Below, in pieces: positions 1 through 6,672 of a stretch of 6,866 nucleotides of DNA (positions are counted from its first letter, which is position 1; each line of letters begins with the position of its first letter). This stretch comes from Anaerolineae bacterium (GTDB taxonomy: Bacteria > Chloroflexota > Anaerolineae > Anaerolineales > E44-bin32), in the NCBI GenBank assembly GCA_030598885.1, contig JAUVOZ010000108.1:1-6866 (forward strand), in the 5' to 3' direction. A model generated the notes under the pieces. It ran no database searches. It had not been told where the DNA came from and was given only the letters and a program-made list of their open reading frames with translations. Both the position numbers and the translations under genes were made by a program.

Positions 1-1
1 C

Positions 2-568
2 AACCTTCAACGTAGGCTACCTGACGGAGTGTGGGTGGCACTGGTTACACTTAGCGCAGTGGGCTTTGCGGTTTGGAGGTTGAAGAAGACCCGTCTGAAT
101 CGCTGGATTGGGTGGGCGGTTCTGATACTTGCGCTACCCAGCAGCCTGATGCTCGTGGCAGGCGGCTTCGGTGTGGCATTGACGCCTAGTGAGCCGTCAT
201 TCCGACCTGCCGATGAGATTAAAGCTATCCAATGGTTGAGCGGTGAAGTTGAAACAGGATCGCTGGTGATGGCGGCTTTTGAAAGTGGGAATGCTCTGCC
301 GGCTTGGGCGCCTGTACGAGTAGTTATCGGTCATGGACCTGAAAGTGCGGATCTGCAAGCCATGTCGTCTATTGTGGGCGCATTCTATGACGATGAAATG
401 TCAGACGAGGAAAGGATCGATTTCATTCACGACAAAGATATCGGTTATGTGTGGCGCGGTCCACATGAGCGGGAATTGGGTTCGTGGGATCCAGCAGGTG
501 TTGATTTCCTGACCCTGATCTATAGACAAGGTGACTATGAGATCTATCGTGTACTGCACTCTCCATGA
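2..568 (+). CDS. C-terminal part of a polytopic membrane protein, probable GT-C-type glycosyltransferase (5' end outside window)
   Basis: The reading frame is open to the left edge (N-L-Q-R-R-L-P-D-G before the GTG at 29), so this is the tail of a longer gene and GTG-29 is probably not the start. Two hydrophobic segments are visible, one just after the left edge (V-W-V-A-L-V-T-L-S-A-V) and one around W-A-V-L-I-L-A-L-P. They are followed by a soluble tail of about 130 residues. The tail begins with an 'E-I-K-A-I-Q-W-L' helix and carries G-N-A-L-P-A-W then V-I-G-H-G-P-E-S, ending with Y-E-I-Y-R-V. This layout (A.rWL..., GN..PAwa..rv.iGH..E) is one I associate with the extracytoplasmic tails of large ArnT/PMT-like membrane proteins common in Chloroflexota. 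Catalytic residues of GT-C enzymes lie in N-terminal loops not present here, so activity cannot be judged. It lies 88 bases upstream of a YfhO gene on the same strand, consistent with shared glycan-related work. The family assignment is inference from pattern memory. Confidence 0.72.
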   Translation, partial: NLQRRLPDGVWVALVTLSAVGFAVWRLKKTRLNRWIGWAVLILALPSSLMLVAGGFGVALTPSEPSFRPADEIKAIQWLSGEVETGSLVMAAFESGNALPAWAPVRVVIGHGPESADLQAMSSIVGAFYDDEMSDEERIDFIHDKDIGYVWRGPHERELGSWDPAGVDFLTLIYRQGDYEIYRVLHSP

Positions 569-656
569 GGCATCGGTCATATCAGTTGAGGGAGGGTTCT
601 GAAAAACGACGGAAGAATTTGATCTTATGGTCGCCAATCGCGATTAATGACTTAGT

Positions 657-2927
657 ATGAGTACAAAACAAATCAAACGTCTCCCTTGGATTCTGGTCAC
701 GCTAGGTCCACTGATACTTTTCGGGCCTATGCTCATACGCGGCGAAGCGCTATTCTGGGGGACACCGCTCCTACAATTTGTTCCCTGGCGTCAATTCGCG
801 CTGAATTCTATACGCCAGGGTCATTTGCCATTGTGGAATCCAATGCTCGGCATGGGTGCCCCTCTTTTGGCAAACTATCAATCTGCGCTCTTGTATCCTC
901 CTAATATCTTGTTGATCTTTACTGGTCTTGCGTGGGGTCACGGATTGCTGATGGTGCTACACATAATTTGGGCCGGTTACGGGATGATTGTCGTTGCCCG
1001 CAACCTTAAGCTAGGACCTCTAGCGCAGGCTGTAGCTGGATTGTCATTCAGTCTATCGGGTTATCTTGTAGCACGTGGGGGGTTTCTGAGCATTAACGCG
1101 GCCGTTGCCTGGTTGCCCTGGATTATTGTGGCGGTCGACCGCATGGCAAAGCAGACTGCCAGTCAGGGGTGGGGCAAGAGCGCTGTAAAGGCTGTGTTGT
1201 GGCTTAGCTTAGCGCTCTCTCTTCAATGGTTGGCTGGCCATGCTCAGACCGCCTGGTATACCCTCGTGTTGGCTTGTTTATGGGGAGGGTGGCGAGCTAT
1301 AGAACTAAAGGGGTGGAAGGGACTATGGCGGACAGGGGCAGGGTTGATTGGCGCTGGAGTATTAGCGTTCACGATATCAGCCGTCCAATTACTTCCAACG
1401 ATGGAGTACCTAACCCAATCCCACCGGGCGGCTGCGCTAGATCCAGAGTTTGTTTTAACCTACTCCTTCTGGCCCTGGCGGCTCCTGGGGCTAGTGATGC
1501 CAGATTTGTTCGGTAATCCGGCGACTGGAGATTATTGGGGTTATGGGAATTATTGGGAAGACGCAATTTATATCGGAGTATTGCCCCTCCTGTTGGCGTT
1601 GGGAGCGATCTGGAGAAGCTTTCGTGGTCAAGGAGAACATAGCCGGCTCAGCCGTCTTCTGGTAATACTTTCCACCGCTGCTTTGGCCTTCGCTCTTGGT
1701 AAAAATACTCCCATCTTCCCTATTCTCTTTCAACATGTACCTTCTTTTGATCTTTTCCAGGCGCCAACCCGTTGGAATTTGATCCTGGTCTTTTCGCTGT
1801 CATTGCTGGCGGCAATCGGCGCAGAAAACTGGCGTGAACCTTCTGGCCGATCTCTGTATTGGACACGACTTGGCACTGTCGGGGCAGGAGTGGTTGGCTT
1901 AGCAGCTTGGTTGGGGTCAACGTTGATAGAGGGAGTGGAACCGAGCTTCGTACGCGCCTTCGTACTTGCTGGATTGTGGATGTTTATCACCGGGGTGCTG
2001 ACTTTGCGCGGGTCTGCTCGATTCTCATGGGTATGGATATCTCTCTCTGGATTGGTAATCCTGATCGACTTAGTGGTCGCTGGCATAGGCCTAAACCCGA
2101 CAATACCAACAGAAGTATTTCAAGGGGAAAGTCAATTGGTAGATGTCGTGGGTAACGAACACCGGATTTATATGGCACCTGATGTGGAGTATGAGTTTAA
2201 ATACGAGCGAACTCATCGATTTGACACTTTTCATACGGTACTCGATTGGAGCGATATTCGTGACTCGGGTTTACCTAATACGCCACTTCTGGATGATATA
2301 CCCTCGGCAAACAACTTTGACCCAATCCTACCTGATCGATATGGACTATGGTTGGAGGCGGTAGAAGCGCTACCAGATGTTCAGCGAATGAAACTCCTGG
2401 CATTAATGGATGTCGGTTGGCAGGCTTCTATTGATCCCTCAGAAGACATCGGCCTTATTTATGAGCCGGTCCCCGGCGCATCCAGGTTAAGAATGATCCC
2501 TCAAGCCATCGTTGCCGATTCACCTGAGGTGGCGCTTTCGCTGGTGACTGCACCCGATTTTGAACCCGCTCAGACAGTCGTCTTGGAAGGTGTATTCCAG
2601 CAGCCTCCGCCAATCGGGTCTGGAGAGGGCAAGGCTCTATTTAATCAGACATCGGATCCGGGTGAAGTGTTGATCACTGTTCATGCACCAGACGGAGCCT
2701 GGCTTCTGCTTTCGGACACCTGGTATCCAGGTTGGAAGGCGATGGTAGATGACGTGTCAACGACACTCTACCGAGCAGATTACCTCTTTCGTGCGGTGTG
2801 GGTTCCCCCTGGAGAACACGAGGTTGAGTTTCGTTATCGACCCGCGCTCTTGGCTATTGGAGGGTTTCTTAGTCTAGCGGCATGGTTATCATTGTCAGTA
2901 GTCGGATGGCGATTATGGCGCGACTAA
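657..2927 (+). CDS. YfhO-family integral membrane protein (GT-C-like, 756 aa)
   Basis: YfhO proteins are multi-span GT-C-like enzymes. The Bacillus and Listeria relatives are needed for glycosylation of lipoteichoic acid using a polyprenyl-phosphate sugar. Here a first membrane span (about residues 10-28) is followed by the family's N-terminal loop at about 33-86. That loop contains F-W-G-T-P-L-L-Q-F, P-W-R-Q-F, H-L-P-L-W-N-P, G-M-G-A-P-L and L-L-Y-P-P-N. Many hydrophobic spans follow up to about residue 480. A soluble extracytoplasmic region of about 240 residues comes next, with the typical ending D-T-W-Y-P-G-W-K...Y-R-A-D-Y-L-F-R...P-G-E-H-E-V-E-F-R-Y, and a last span at about 731-754. An in-frame stop at 648-650 excludes an upstream start, and the next ATG is at codon 25, so ATG-657 is chosen even though no Shine-Dalgarno is visible before it. 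Length is in the usual family range. The 3' end overlaps the next gene, implying co-translation. The sugar donor and acceptor are unknown. Confidence 0.9.
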   Translation: MSTKQIKRLPWILVTLGPLILFGPMLIRGEALFWGTPLLQFVPWRQFALNSIRQGHLPLWNPMLGMGAPLLANYQSALLYPPNILLIFTGLAWGHGLLMVLHIIWAGYGMIVVARNLKLGPLAQAVAGLSFSLSGYLVARGGFLSINAAVAWLPWIIVAVDRMAKQTASQGWGKSAVKAVLWLSLALSLQWLAGHAQTAWYTLVLACLWGGWRAIELKGWKGLWRTGAGLIGAGVLAFTISAVQLLPTMEYLTQSHRAAALDPEFVLTYSFWPWRLLGLVMPDLFGNPATGDYWGYGNYWEDAIYIGVLPLLLALGAIWRSFRGQGEHSRLSRLLVILSTAALAFALGKNTPIFPILFQHVPSFDLFQAPTRWNLILVFSLSLLAAIGAENWREPSGRSLYWTRLGTVGAGVVGLAAWLGSTLIEGVEPSFVRAFVLAGLWMFITGVLTLRGSARFSWVWISLSGLVILIDLVVAGIGLNPTIPTEVFQGESQLVDVVGNEHRIYMAPDVEYEFKYERTHRFDTFHTVLDWSDIRDSGLPNTPLLDDIPSANNFDPILPDRYGLWLEAVEALPDVQRMKLLALMDVGWQASIDPSEDIGLIYEPVPGASRLRMIPQAIVADSPEVALSLVTAPDFEPAQTVVLEGVFQQPPPIGSGEGKALFNQTSDPGEVLITVHAPDGAWLLLSDTWYPGWKAMVDDVSTTLYRADYLFRAVWVPPGEHEVEFRYRPALLAIGGFLSLAAWLSLSVVGWRLWRD

Positions 2928-4009
2928 GGATCATCTGGCCGGCGCTCGTCGCATTCGGTGTTGCCACAGCCTATGCACTTTGGCGGATGTCAGCCGGCGG
3001 TTGGGACCCGATGGTCCTTGCCGAGCTGGGAACGCGCTATTCACAAGGTGATCCTGATGGGAGCGAGGGGTACGATGGGCAGTTCTCCTACTATATTGCG
3101 GTCGATCCGAATCCATATTCCGTCGAAGATCATCTCGACGTTCCAGCTTATCGTTATCAGCGTATTCTATATCCGATCTTGGCCCGGTCGTTGGTCGGAG
3201 GAGAGGTCAATGGAATTCCATGGGCGCTTTTAGCGGTGAACTTGGTGGCTCATGCGATCGGGACCTGGGCCGTTGTCCTACTGCTAAACGAGCGTCAACT
3301 CTGGAGAGGGTATGGACTAATCTACGGTCTATGGGTTGGGTTGATAGCCGGCGTTGGGCTACAGATGCACGAGCCATTGGCCTATGCATTGATTGCGGTA
3401 GGTTGGCTTCTTCGTCGTCGTGGGCGACGTGGGTTAGGGGCAATCTTTCTAGGGTTGGCACTATTCTCGAAGGAAACCAGCTTGCCCTTTTGGGGGGCAG
3501 CCTTGCTTGCGGATCTGCTGGACAAAGATAATAGGGGATCTATCATTGGTTTAGCTGCGAGTGGTCTGGCTTTCGCCGGTTGGCAAGTTTGGTTATGGAG
3601 TGTATTCGGCTCGCCAGGATTGGGAAGCGGCGGGGCGATGGCGACATCTTTTGAGTGGATTCCATTCATGGGGTTATGGCGTATTGGACAAGTCAGTATG
3701 ACGGTTCTTGGGTTGTTCGTGGTTATATTTGGGCCTACGGTTGTATTACCAGCGATCTGGGGGGTGATTGCCGGGTGGCAAACCATCCGCCAAAGTTGGC
3801 GACAGGCAGAGCCATGGGCGCTACTGTTCAACGGCTTGCTAATCGTCTTCCTCCCCTTTTCAACTTTTCGTGAACCATTAGGCCTTCTTCGTTTCTCTAC
3901 CGGATTGGTTTTAGCGGTAATCTTTTTCGCCGTCAGTCGAGGTCAGAAGAAAATCTTGAACTACGGGCTTTTCTGGATACCATTGTTGGTGATCTTAGTC
4001 AACGGATAA
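2915..4009 (+). CDS. Polytopic membrane protein resembling the AZOBR_p60025-type cell-surface glycopolymer family
   Basis: About 364 residues, with roughly eight to nine hydrophobic spans. After the first span comes a long loop with acidic and aromatic residues: G-Y-D-G-Q-F (about 52-57), Y-Y-I-A-V-D-P, and then Y-R-Y-Q-R-I-L-Y-P (about 79-87). K-E-T (186-188) sits before a later span. A first outer loop rich in Asp and aromatics followed by many spans is what GT-C-type enzymes look like. The GYDGQ...YRYQRILYP pattern matches my memory of proteins annotated as AZOBR_p60025 family cell-surface glycopolymer formation proteins, whose reaction is not known. The reading frame has ATGs at 2882, 2906 and 2915. 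I chose 2915 because it leaves the shortest overlap (13 bases) with the YfhO gene and starts with a basic M-A-R-L-R before the first span. None of the three has a convincing ribosome site, so the start is uncertain; the stop is firm. The protein ends in a membrane span directly at its C terminus. Confidence 0.72.
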   Translation: MARLRIIWPALVAFGVATAYALWRMSAGGWDPMVLAELGTRYSQGDPDGSEGYDGQFSYYIAVDPNPYSVEDHLDVPAYRYQRILYPILARSLVGGEVNGIPWALLAVNLVAHAIGTWAVVLLLNERQLWRGYGLIYGLWVGLIAGVGLQMHEPLAYALIAVGWLLRRRGRRGLGAIFLGLALFSKETSLPFWGAALLADLLDKDNRGSIIGLAASGLAFAGWQVWLWSVFGSPGLGSGGAMATSFEWIPFMGLWRIGQVSMTVLGLFVVIFGPTVVLPAIWGVIAGWQTIRQSWRQAEPWALLFNGLLIVFLPFSTFREPLGLLRFSTGLVLAVIFFAVSRGQKKILNYGLFWIPLLVILVNG

Positions 4010-4197
4010 AGACCTCTCTGTGCTGAGTGCGAGTGAGCGGTATGATAGACTACGGTGGAGTTTTCTCGAGTAGGGTGTGAATATTTAAGGCAGCTTGTCG
4101 GGGATATCCGTCGTCTCATCCGCTGTGGTAGGTCGTTGGATGCGGTGTTCAGTTCGTCGACCCTTTTTCGATAGGTACCCACTACTACGTGATGTGT

Positions 4198-4204
4198 AAG
4201 GAGG
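4198..4204 (+). promoter_or_regulatory. Strong Shine-Dalgarno that sets a TTG start at 4213
   Basis: AAGGAGG, preceded by T (TAAGGAGG), is a perfect match to the 16S anti-Shine-Dalgarno. It sits 8 bases before the TTG at 4213. The farther upstream in-frame candidates, GTG-4189 and ATG-4192, have no such site before them, and their first codons would contain this ribosome site as coding sequence. The start is therefore moved to TTG-4213. Confidence 0.8.
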
Positions 4205-4212
4205 AGATCTCG

Positions 4213-5781
4213 TTGAAGGGCAATTTAAGGCGTAGTCTCTTATCTGTATCTGTATTCACTGCTGGTATGACTACCTTGGCGATTGAGATTTCGGCTTCCC
4301 GTCTGCTAGGCAATGTTTTTGGAACCAGCAATATTGTCTGGGCCAATATCATTGGTTTGATCCTGGTGTATCTGACAGCCGGTTATTTTATCGGTGGCCG
4401 TTGGGCAGATCGTTCGCCCTATAAAAGAACATTTTATCGACTGCTTGCCTGGGGGGCGTTTACCGCTGGACTGGTACCTATTATCGCCCGACCAGTACTC
4501 ATGAGTGCGGTTGAAGCGGTCGAGCACTTTGACTCAGCCGTCATGGTGGGTTCCTTTTTTGCAGTGTTGGTCTTGTTTAGCATACCTATCACTTTATTCG
4601 GTTGTGTCTCACCTTTTGCCATCAGATTGACCATCACCCATACCGATCAAGCGGGTCGGGTATCAGGTCGGATGTATGCCATTTCTACCCTCGGTTCAAT
4701 ATTAGGCACCTTTCTACCAGTTCTGTGCTTGATCCCTACCATTGGCACTGCTCGGACCTTTTTGGTCTTCAGTCTGGGGCTGCTGACAATATCCTTGTTT
4801 GGTTTGGGCTTAGAAGATTGGCGATCAGCGTTGCGACACTTGTGGATGCCTGGGTTACTGCTCGTTCTCGGTGCATTAACTATAACCGGACCGGTGAAGG
4901 CAAGCGCGGGGCAGATTTATGAAACTGAATCAGCTTATAACTATATCCAAGTAATTGAAGGACCTGATGACTCTATACGATATCTTTTATTGAATGAAGG
5001 ACAGGGTATACATTCCGTCTATGGTCCAGATTTAGAGGTCACCTATGGGACATGGGATTATTTCCTAGCCGCACCTTTCTTCAATCCACCACCAGTGAGG
5101 CTGAGGAGCGTGGAACGTCTTGGGCTGGTTGGTTTGGCGGCGGGTACGATTGCCAAGCAATACACCCAGGTGTTCGGGCCGATTCCGATCGATGGTTGGG
5201 AGATCGATCCAGAGATTGTGGCAGTCGGCAGGTTGCTGTTTGATATGAACGAGCCCAACCTGAACGCGATTGTCGCTGATGGACGCTGGGGTCTTGCGCA
5301 TAGCCAACATATTTACAGCGTGATTGGGGTGGATGCTTACCGGCTGCCGTACATTCCGTGGCATTTAACGACACGCGAATTCTTTATCGAAGTCGCCGAT
5401 CATCTATCTGAGGATGGTGTTGTGGTGATAAATGTGGGACGCACACCGACTGATCGGCGGTTGATAGAAGCTATGGCAGGCACAATTGGATCTGTTTTCA
5501 CATCGGTTCATGTGGTCGATGTACCAGACACCTTCAATACCATCATCTACGCTACCATAGAACCGACCCTTCCTGAGAACCTGGTGGTCAATCAACTATC
5601 ATTGGAAAGAGAGGGTGCGCCGTTAGTCTTGCTCGATGTGATTCAAAGGGTGATTGATAATCTACAGCCGACACCGACTTCGGAAGTGGTGTTCACTGAC
5701 GACTGGGCGCCAATCGAGCAATTGACAAATGCGATGGCCATCCAATTCATACTTGGTGGGAATATCGATATCCTGCGTTGA
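4213..5781 (+). CDS. Fused MFS/spermidine synthase family protein: membrane N-terminal half plus spermidine-synthase-like methyltransferase-fold domain
   Basis: About 522 residues. Residues about 8-228 hold some seven membrane spans with family signatures: A-I-E-I-S-A-S-R-L-L-G, A-G-Y-F-I-G-G-R-W-A-D, F-G-C-V-S-P-F-A-I-R-L and A-I-S-T-L-G-S-I-L-G-T. From about 245 on is a Rossmann-type domain like polyamine aminopropyltransferases. It has a glycine loop G-L-A-A-G-T (307-312), an acidic strand end W-E-I-D (E330, D332) for the nucleoside ribose, A-D-G-R (D356), and V-D-A-Y-R (D374) at the place of the catalytic Asp motif. T-D-D-W-A-P (D496, D497) near the end is the usual family C-terminal motif. 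The enzyme class uses decarboxylated S-adenosylmethionine as aminopropyl donor, but several polyamine-site residues of classical enzymes are not recognisable, so the true substrate is unknown. The start is TTG behind a perfect ribosome site. The next gene follows after 13 bases, so the two form an operon. The fold and family are secure; the reaction is not. Confidence 0.9.
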   Translation: MKGNLRRSLLSVSVFTAGMTTLAIEISASRLLGNVFGTSNIVWANIIGLILVYLTAGYFIGGRWADRSPYKRTFYRLLAWGAFTAGLVPIIARPVLMSAVEAVEHFDSAVMVGSFFAVLVLFSIPITLFGCVSPFAIRLTITHTDQAGRVSGRMYAISTLGSILGTFLPVLCLIPTIGTARTFLVFSLGLLTISLFGLGLEDWRSALRHLWMPGLLLVLGALTITGPVKASAGQIYETESAYNYIQVIEGPDDSIRYLLLNEGQGIHSVYGPDLEVTYGTWDYFLAAPFFNPPPVRLRSVERLGLVGLAAGTIAKQYTQVFGPIPIDGWEIDPEIVAVGRLLFDMNEPNLNAIVADGRWGLAHSQHIYSVIGVDAYRLPYIPWHLTTREFFIEVADHLSEDGVVVINVGRTPTDRRLIEAMAGTIGSVFTSVHVVDVPDTFNTIIYATIEPTLPENLVVNQLSLEREGAPLVLLDVIQRVIDNLQPTPTSEVVFTDDWAPIEQLTNAMAIQFILGGNIDILR

Positions 5782-5783
5782 AC

Positions 5784-5788
5784 AGGAG
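5784..5788 (+). promoter_or_regulatory. Shine-Dalgarno that sets a TTG start at 5795
   Basis: AGGAG lies 6 bases before the TTG at 5795 and only 2 bases after the stop codon of the preceding gene. The longest open frame begins at ATG-5729 inside the upstream gene, but that would add 22 residues without family character (R-W-P-S-N-S-Y...) and has no ribosome site. The spacing favours coupled translation from TTG-5795. Confidence 0.75.
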
Positions 5789-5794
5789 CGGACT

Positions 5795-6493
5795 TTGACG
5801 TCAACCAATAAACATTTAGTATGGATCAAAATGGCAACTGGTATTCTGGTCGTCCTGTTACCAATTGTCATCGTCCTGACAAGCGTACGGATCTTGATTC
5901 TCACCGCCAAGAGTTGGGTGCAAATTGAGTACAATCTGCCCGGCTTTCCGCAGGATCGTTACGGTTTCTCGTTGGAAGATCGCCTATATTGGGCATCCAT
6001 TGATATCGAATTCTTATTGAACGAGGATGGTATGGAGTACTTTGATGACTTGCGGTTGGAAGACGGGACGCCAATGCACAACGAACGAGAGCTGAGGCAT
6101 ATGGAGGATGTCAAAAACCTGATGCAAGTTGCTTGGAAAGTGTGGGGAGCTGGCTTTATTATCGTCATTTTGCTGATCTTAATGTTATGGAGAGTTGGGG
6201 GTGCATCTGTTGCGCTCCAAGGCTTGATGGTTAGCTCACGGGGGATGATTATCCTGATGGTGGTTCTTGCGATTGGCGTGTTTTTTACTTTCGGCGTGCT
6301 GTTCGTTGGTTTCCATAAGATTTTCTTTGAGGGTAGCACATGGATTTTTCCTTATTCGGATACCTTCATCCGTCTCTACCCTGAGAGATTCTGGCGTGAC
6401 ACTTTTGTCTACGTTGTTTTTATGACATTGATCGAGGCGATGCTGATTTTCCTGGTTGCTCGTTATTTATCCGCCAGGACTCAGAGTAGTTGA
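5795..6493 (+). CDS. DUF1461 / TIGR01906 (Lit-like) four-span integral membrane protein
   Basis: 232 residues. Four membrane spans lie at about 8-36, 111-133, 149-174 and 204-225. Between spans 1 and 2 is an outer loop with the family hallmarks I-E-Y-N-L-P-G-F (44-51), Y-G-F-S...R-L-Y-W-A, and N-E-R-E-L-R-H-M-E-D-V-K with H102. After span 3 comes F-H-K-I-F-F-E-G-S-T-W-I-F (H174), then D-T-F-I-R-L-Y-P-E-R-F-W. These match the DUF1461 family, whose characterised Firmicutes members (Lit) move an acyl chain within the diacylglyceryl-cysteine of lipoproteins to give the lyso form. As I recall, two histidines are essential there, and the two here are 72 residues apart, the spacing I remember for the Bacillus enzyme. 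Whether the Chloroflexota protein does the same reaction is not established. It sits 13 bases after the spermidine-synthase-like gene and is followed by a hairpin terminator, so it ends the operon. Length is normal for the family. Confidence 0.88.
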   Translation: MTSTNKHLVWIKMATGILVVLLPIVIVLTSVRILILTAKSWVQIEYNLPGFPQDRYGFSLEDRLYWASIDIEFLLNEDGMEYFDDLRLEDGTPMHNERELRHMEDVKNLMQVAWKVWGAGFIIVILLILMLWRVGGASVALQGLMVSSRGMIILMVVLAIGVFFTFGVLFVGFHKIFFEGSTWIFPYSDTFIRLYPERFWRDTFVYVVFMTLIEAMLIFLVARYLSARTQSS

Positions 6494-6508
6494 AATTATA
6501 GTCATCGT

Positions 6509-6540
6509 GTAGGGGTGGTTCGCCAATCATCCCTGCTTTT
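6509..6540 (+). terminator. Hairpin plus TTTT after the Lit-like gene; also reads as a decayed GTAGGGG palindrome
   Basis: Left arm GTAGGGGTGGTT (6509-6520), loop CGCC, right arm AATCATCCCTGC (6525-6536), then TTTT (6537-6540). In + strand RNA all 12 positions pair if three G-U pairs are allowed, and the stem starts 16 bases after the stop codon. This fits an intrinsic terminator, though the T-run is short. On the other strand the three G-U pairs become C-A mismatches. The outer bases (GTAGGG...CCCTGC) resemble the ends of the larger inverted repeat at 6564-6672, so it may be a REP-type element reused as a terminator. Confidence 0.55.
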
Positions 6541-6563
6541 CGGGGGGATAATCCATAAGAACC

Positions 6564-6672
6564 AGTAGGGACGACCGGCCGAAGGTGCCGAGCGATTTCC
6601 CCGGCCGAAGGTGCCGGGCGATTTCCCCGGCCGAAGATGCCGGGTGATTTCCCCGACCCGGTCGCCCCTACT
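6564..6672. repeat. Large REP-like inverted repeat with GTAGGG...CCCCTAC ends
   Basis: The left arm AGTAGGGACGACCGG (6564-6578) and right arm CCGGTCGCCCCTACT (6658-6672) are complementary over 15 positions with one mismatch. GTAG is therefore at the 5' foot of the hairpin on both strands, the same tetranucleotide that marks REP elements recognised by RAYT transposases in enterobacteria. The 79 bases between the arms are mostly tandem 26-bp units, each able to form its own small stem. The element ends 56 bases from the stop codon of a RAYT-type gene. No coding frame explains it. It is most likely a non-autonomous REP/REPIN-like or MITE-like unit. Confidence 0.75.
6575..6652. repeat. Three tandem copies of a 26-bp unit inside the inverted repeat
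   Basis: Units at 6575-6600, 6601-6626 and 6627-6652 all have the plan CCGGCCGAAG.TGCCG.G.GATTTCC. Unit 1 differs from unit 2 at one base and unit 3 differs from unit 2 at two. A fourth partial start (CCG-A-CC) runs into the right arm. Each unit contains CGGC-(7 bases)-GCCG, extended to CCCGGC...GCCGGG at 6600-6618 and in the third unit. The 26-base period is not a multiple of three and there are no spacers, so it is neither a coding repeat nor a CRISPR array. Confidence 0.85.

Noticed and set aside
619..648. Possible promoter TTGATC - 18 bases - ATTAAT just before the YfhO gene
   Set aside because: Each box matches consensus at only four of six bases, and the transcript would begin almost at the start codon. 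It might explain the missing ribosome site (leaderless message), but the support is too thin to annotate.
1730..2086. 118-residue open frame on the - strand
   Set aside because: It is antisense to the YfhO gene with low-complexity composition and is treated as a frame shadow.
3382..3831. 149-residue open frame on the - strand
   Set aside because: It is antisense to a well-supported membrane protein gene, and its Pro/Arg/Ser-rich product is typical of the reverse reading of hydrophobic codons.
4041..4046. TATGAT as a -10 box in the 4010-4212 gap
   Set aside because: It matches -10 consensus at five of six bases, but no acceptable -35 box lies 16-18 bases upstream. A promoter in this 200-base gap is plausible for the downstream operon but cannot be placed. 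No strong hairpin or small gene was seen in the gap.
5959..6339. 126-residue open frame on the - strand
   Set aside because: It is a shadow of the Lit-like gene, with no recognisable domain, start signal or ribosome site.
6529..6549. Alternative hairpin ATCCC...GGGAT overlapping the terminator's right arm, as in attenuation
   Set aside because: The stem is only five pairs, it is much weaker than the 12-pair stem it would compete with, and it lies after the operon rather than in a leader.
6575..6652. CRISPR-like direct repeats
   Set aside because: The three 26-bp units are contiguous with no spacers and are enclosed by an inverted repeat, so this is a tandem repeat within a palindromic element.
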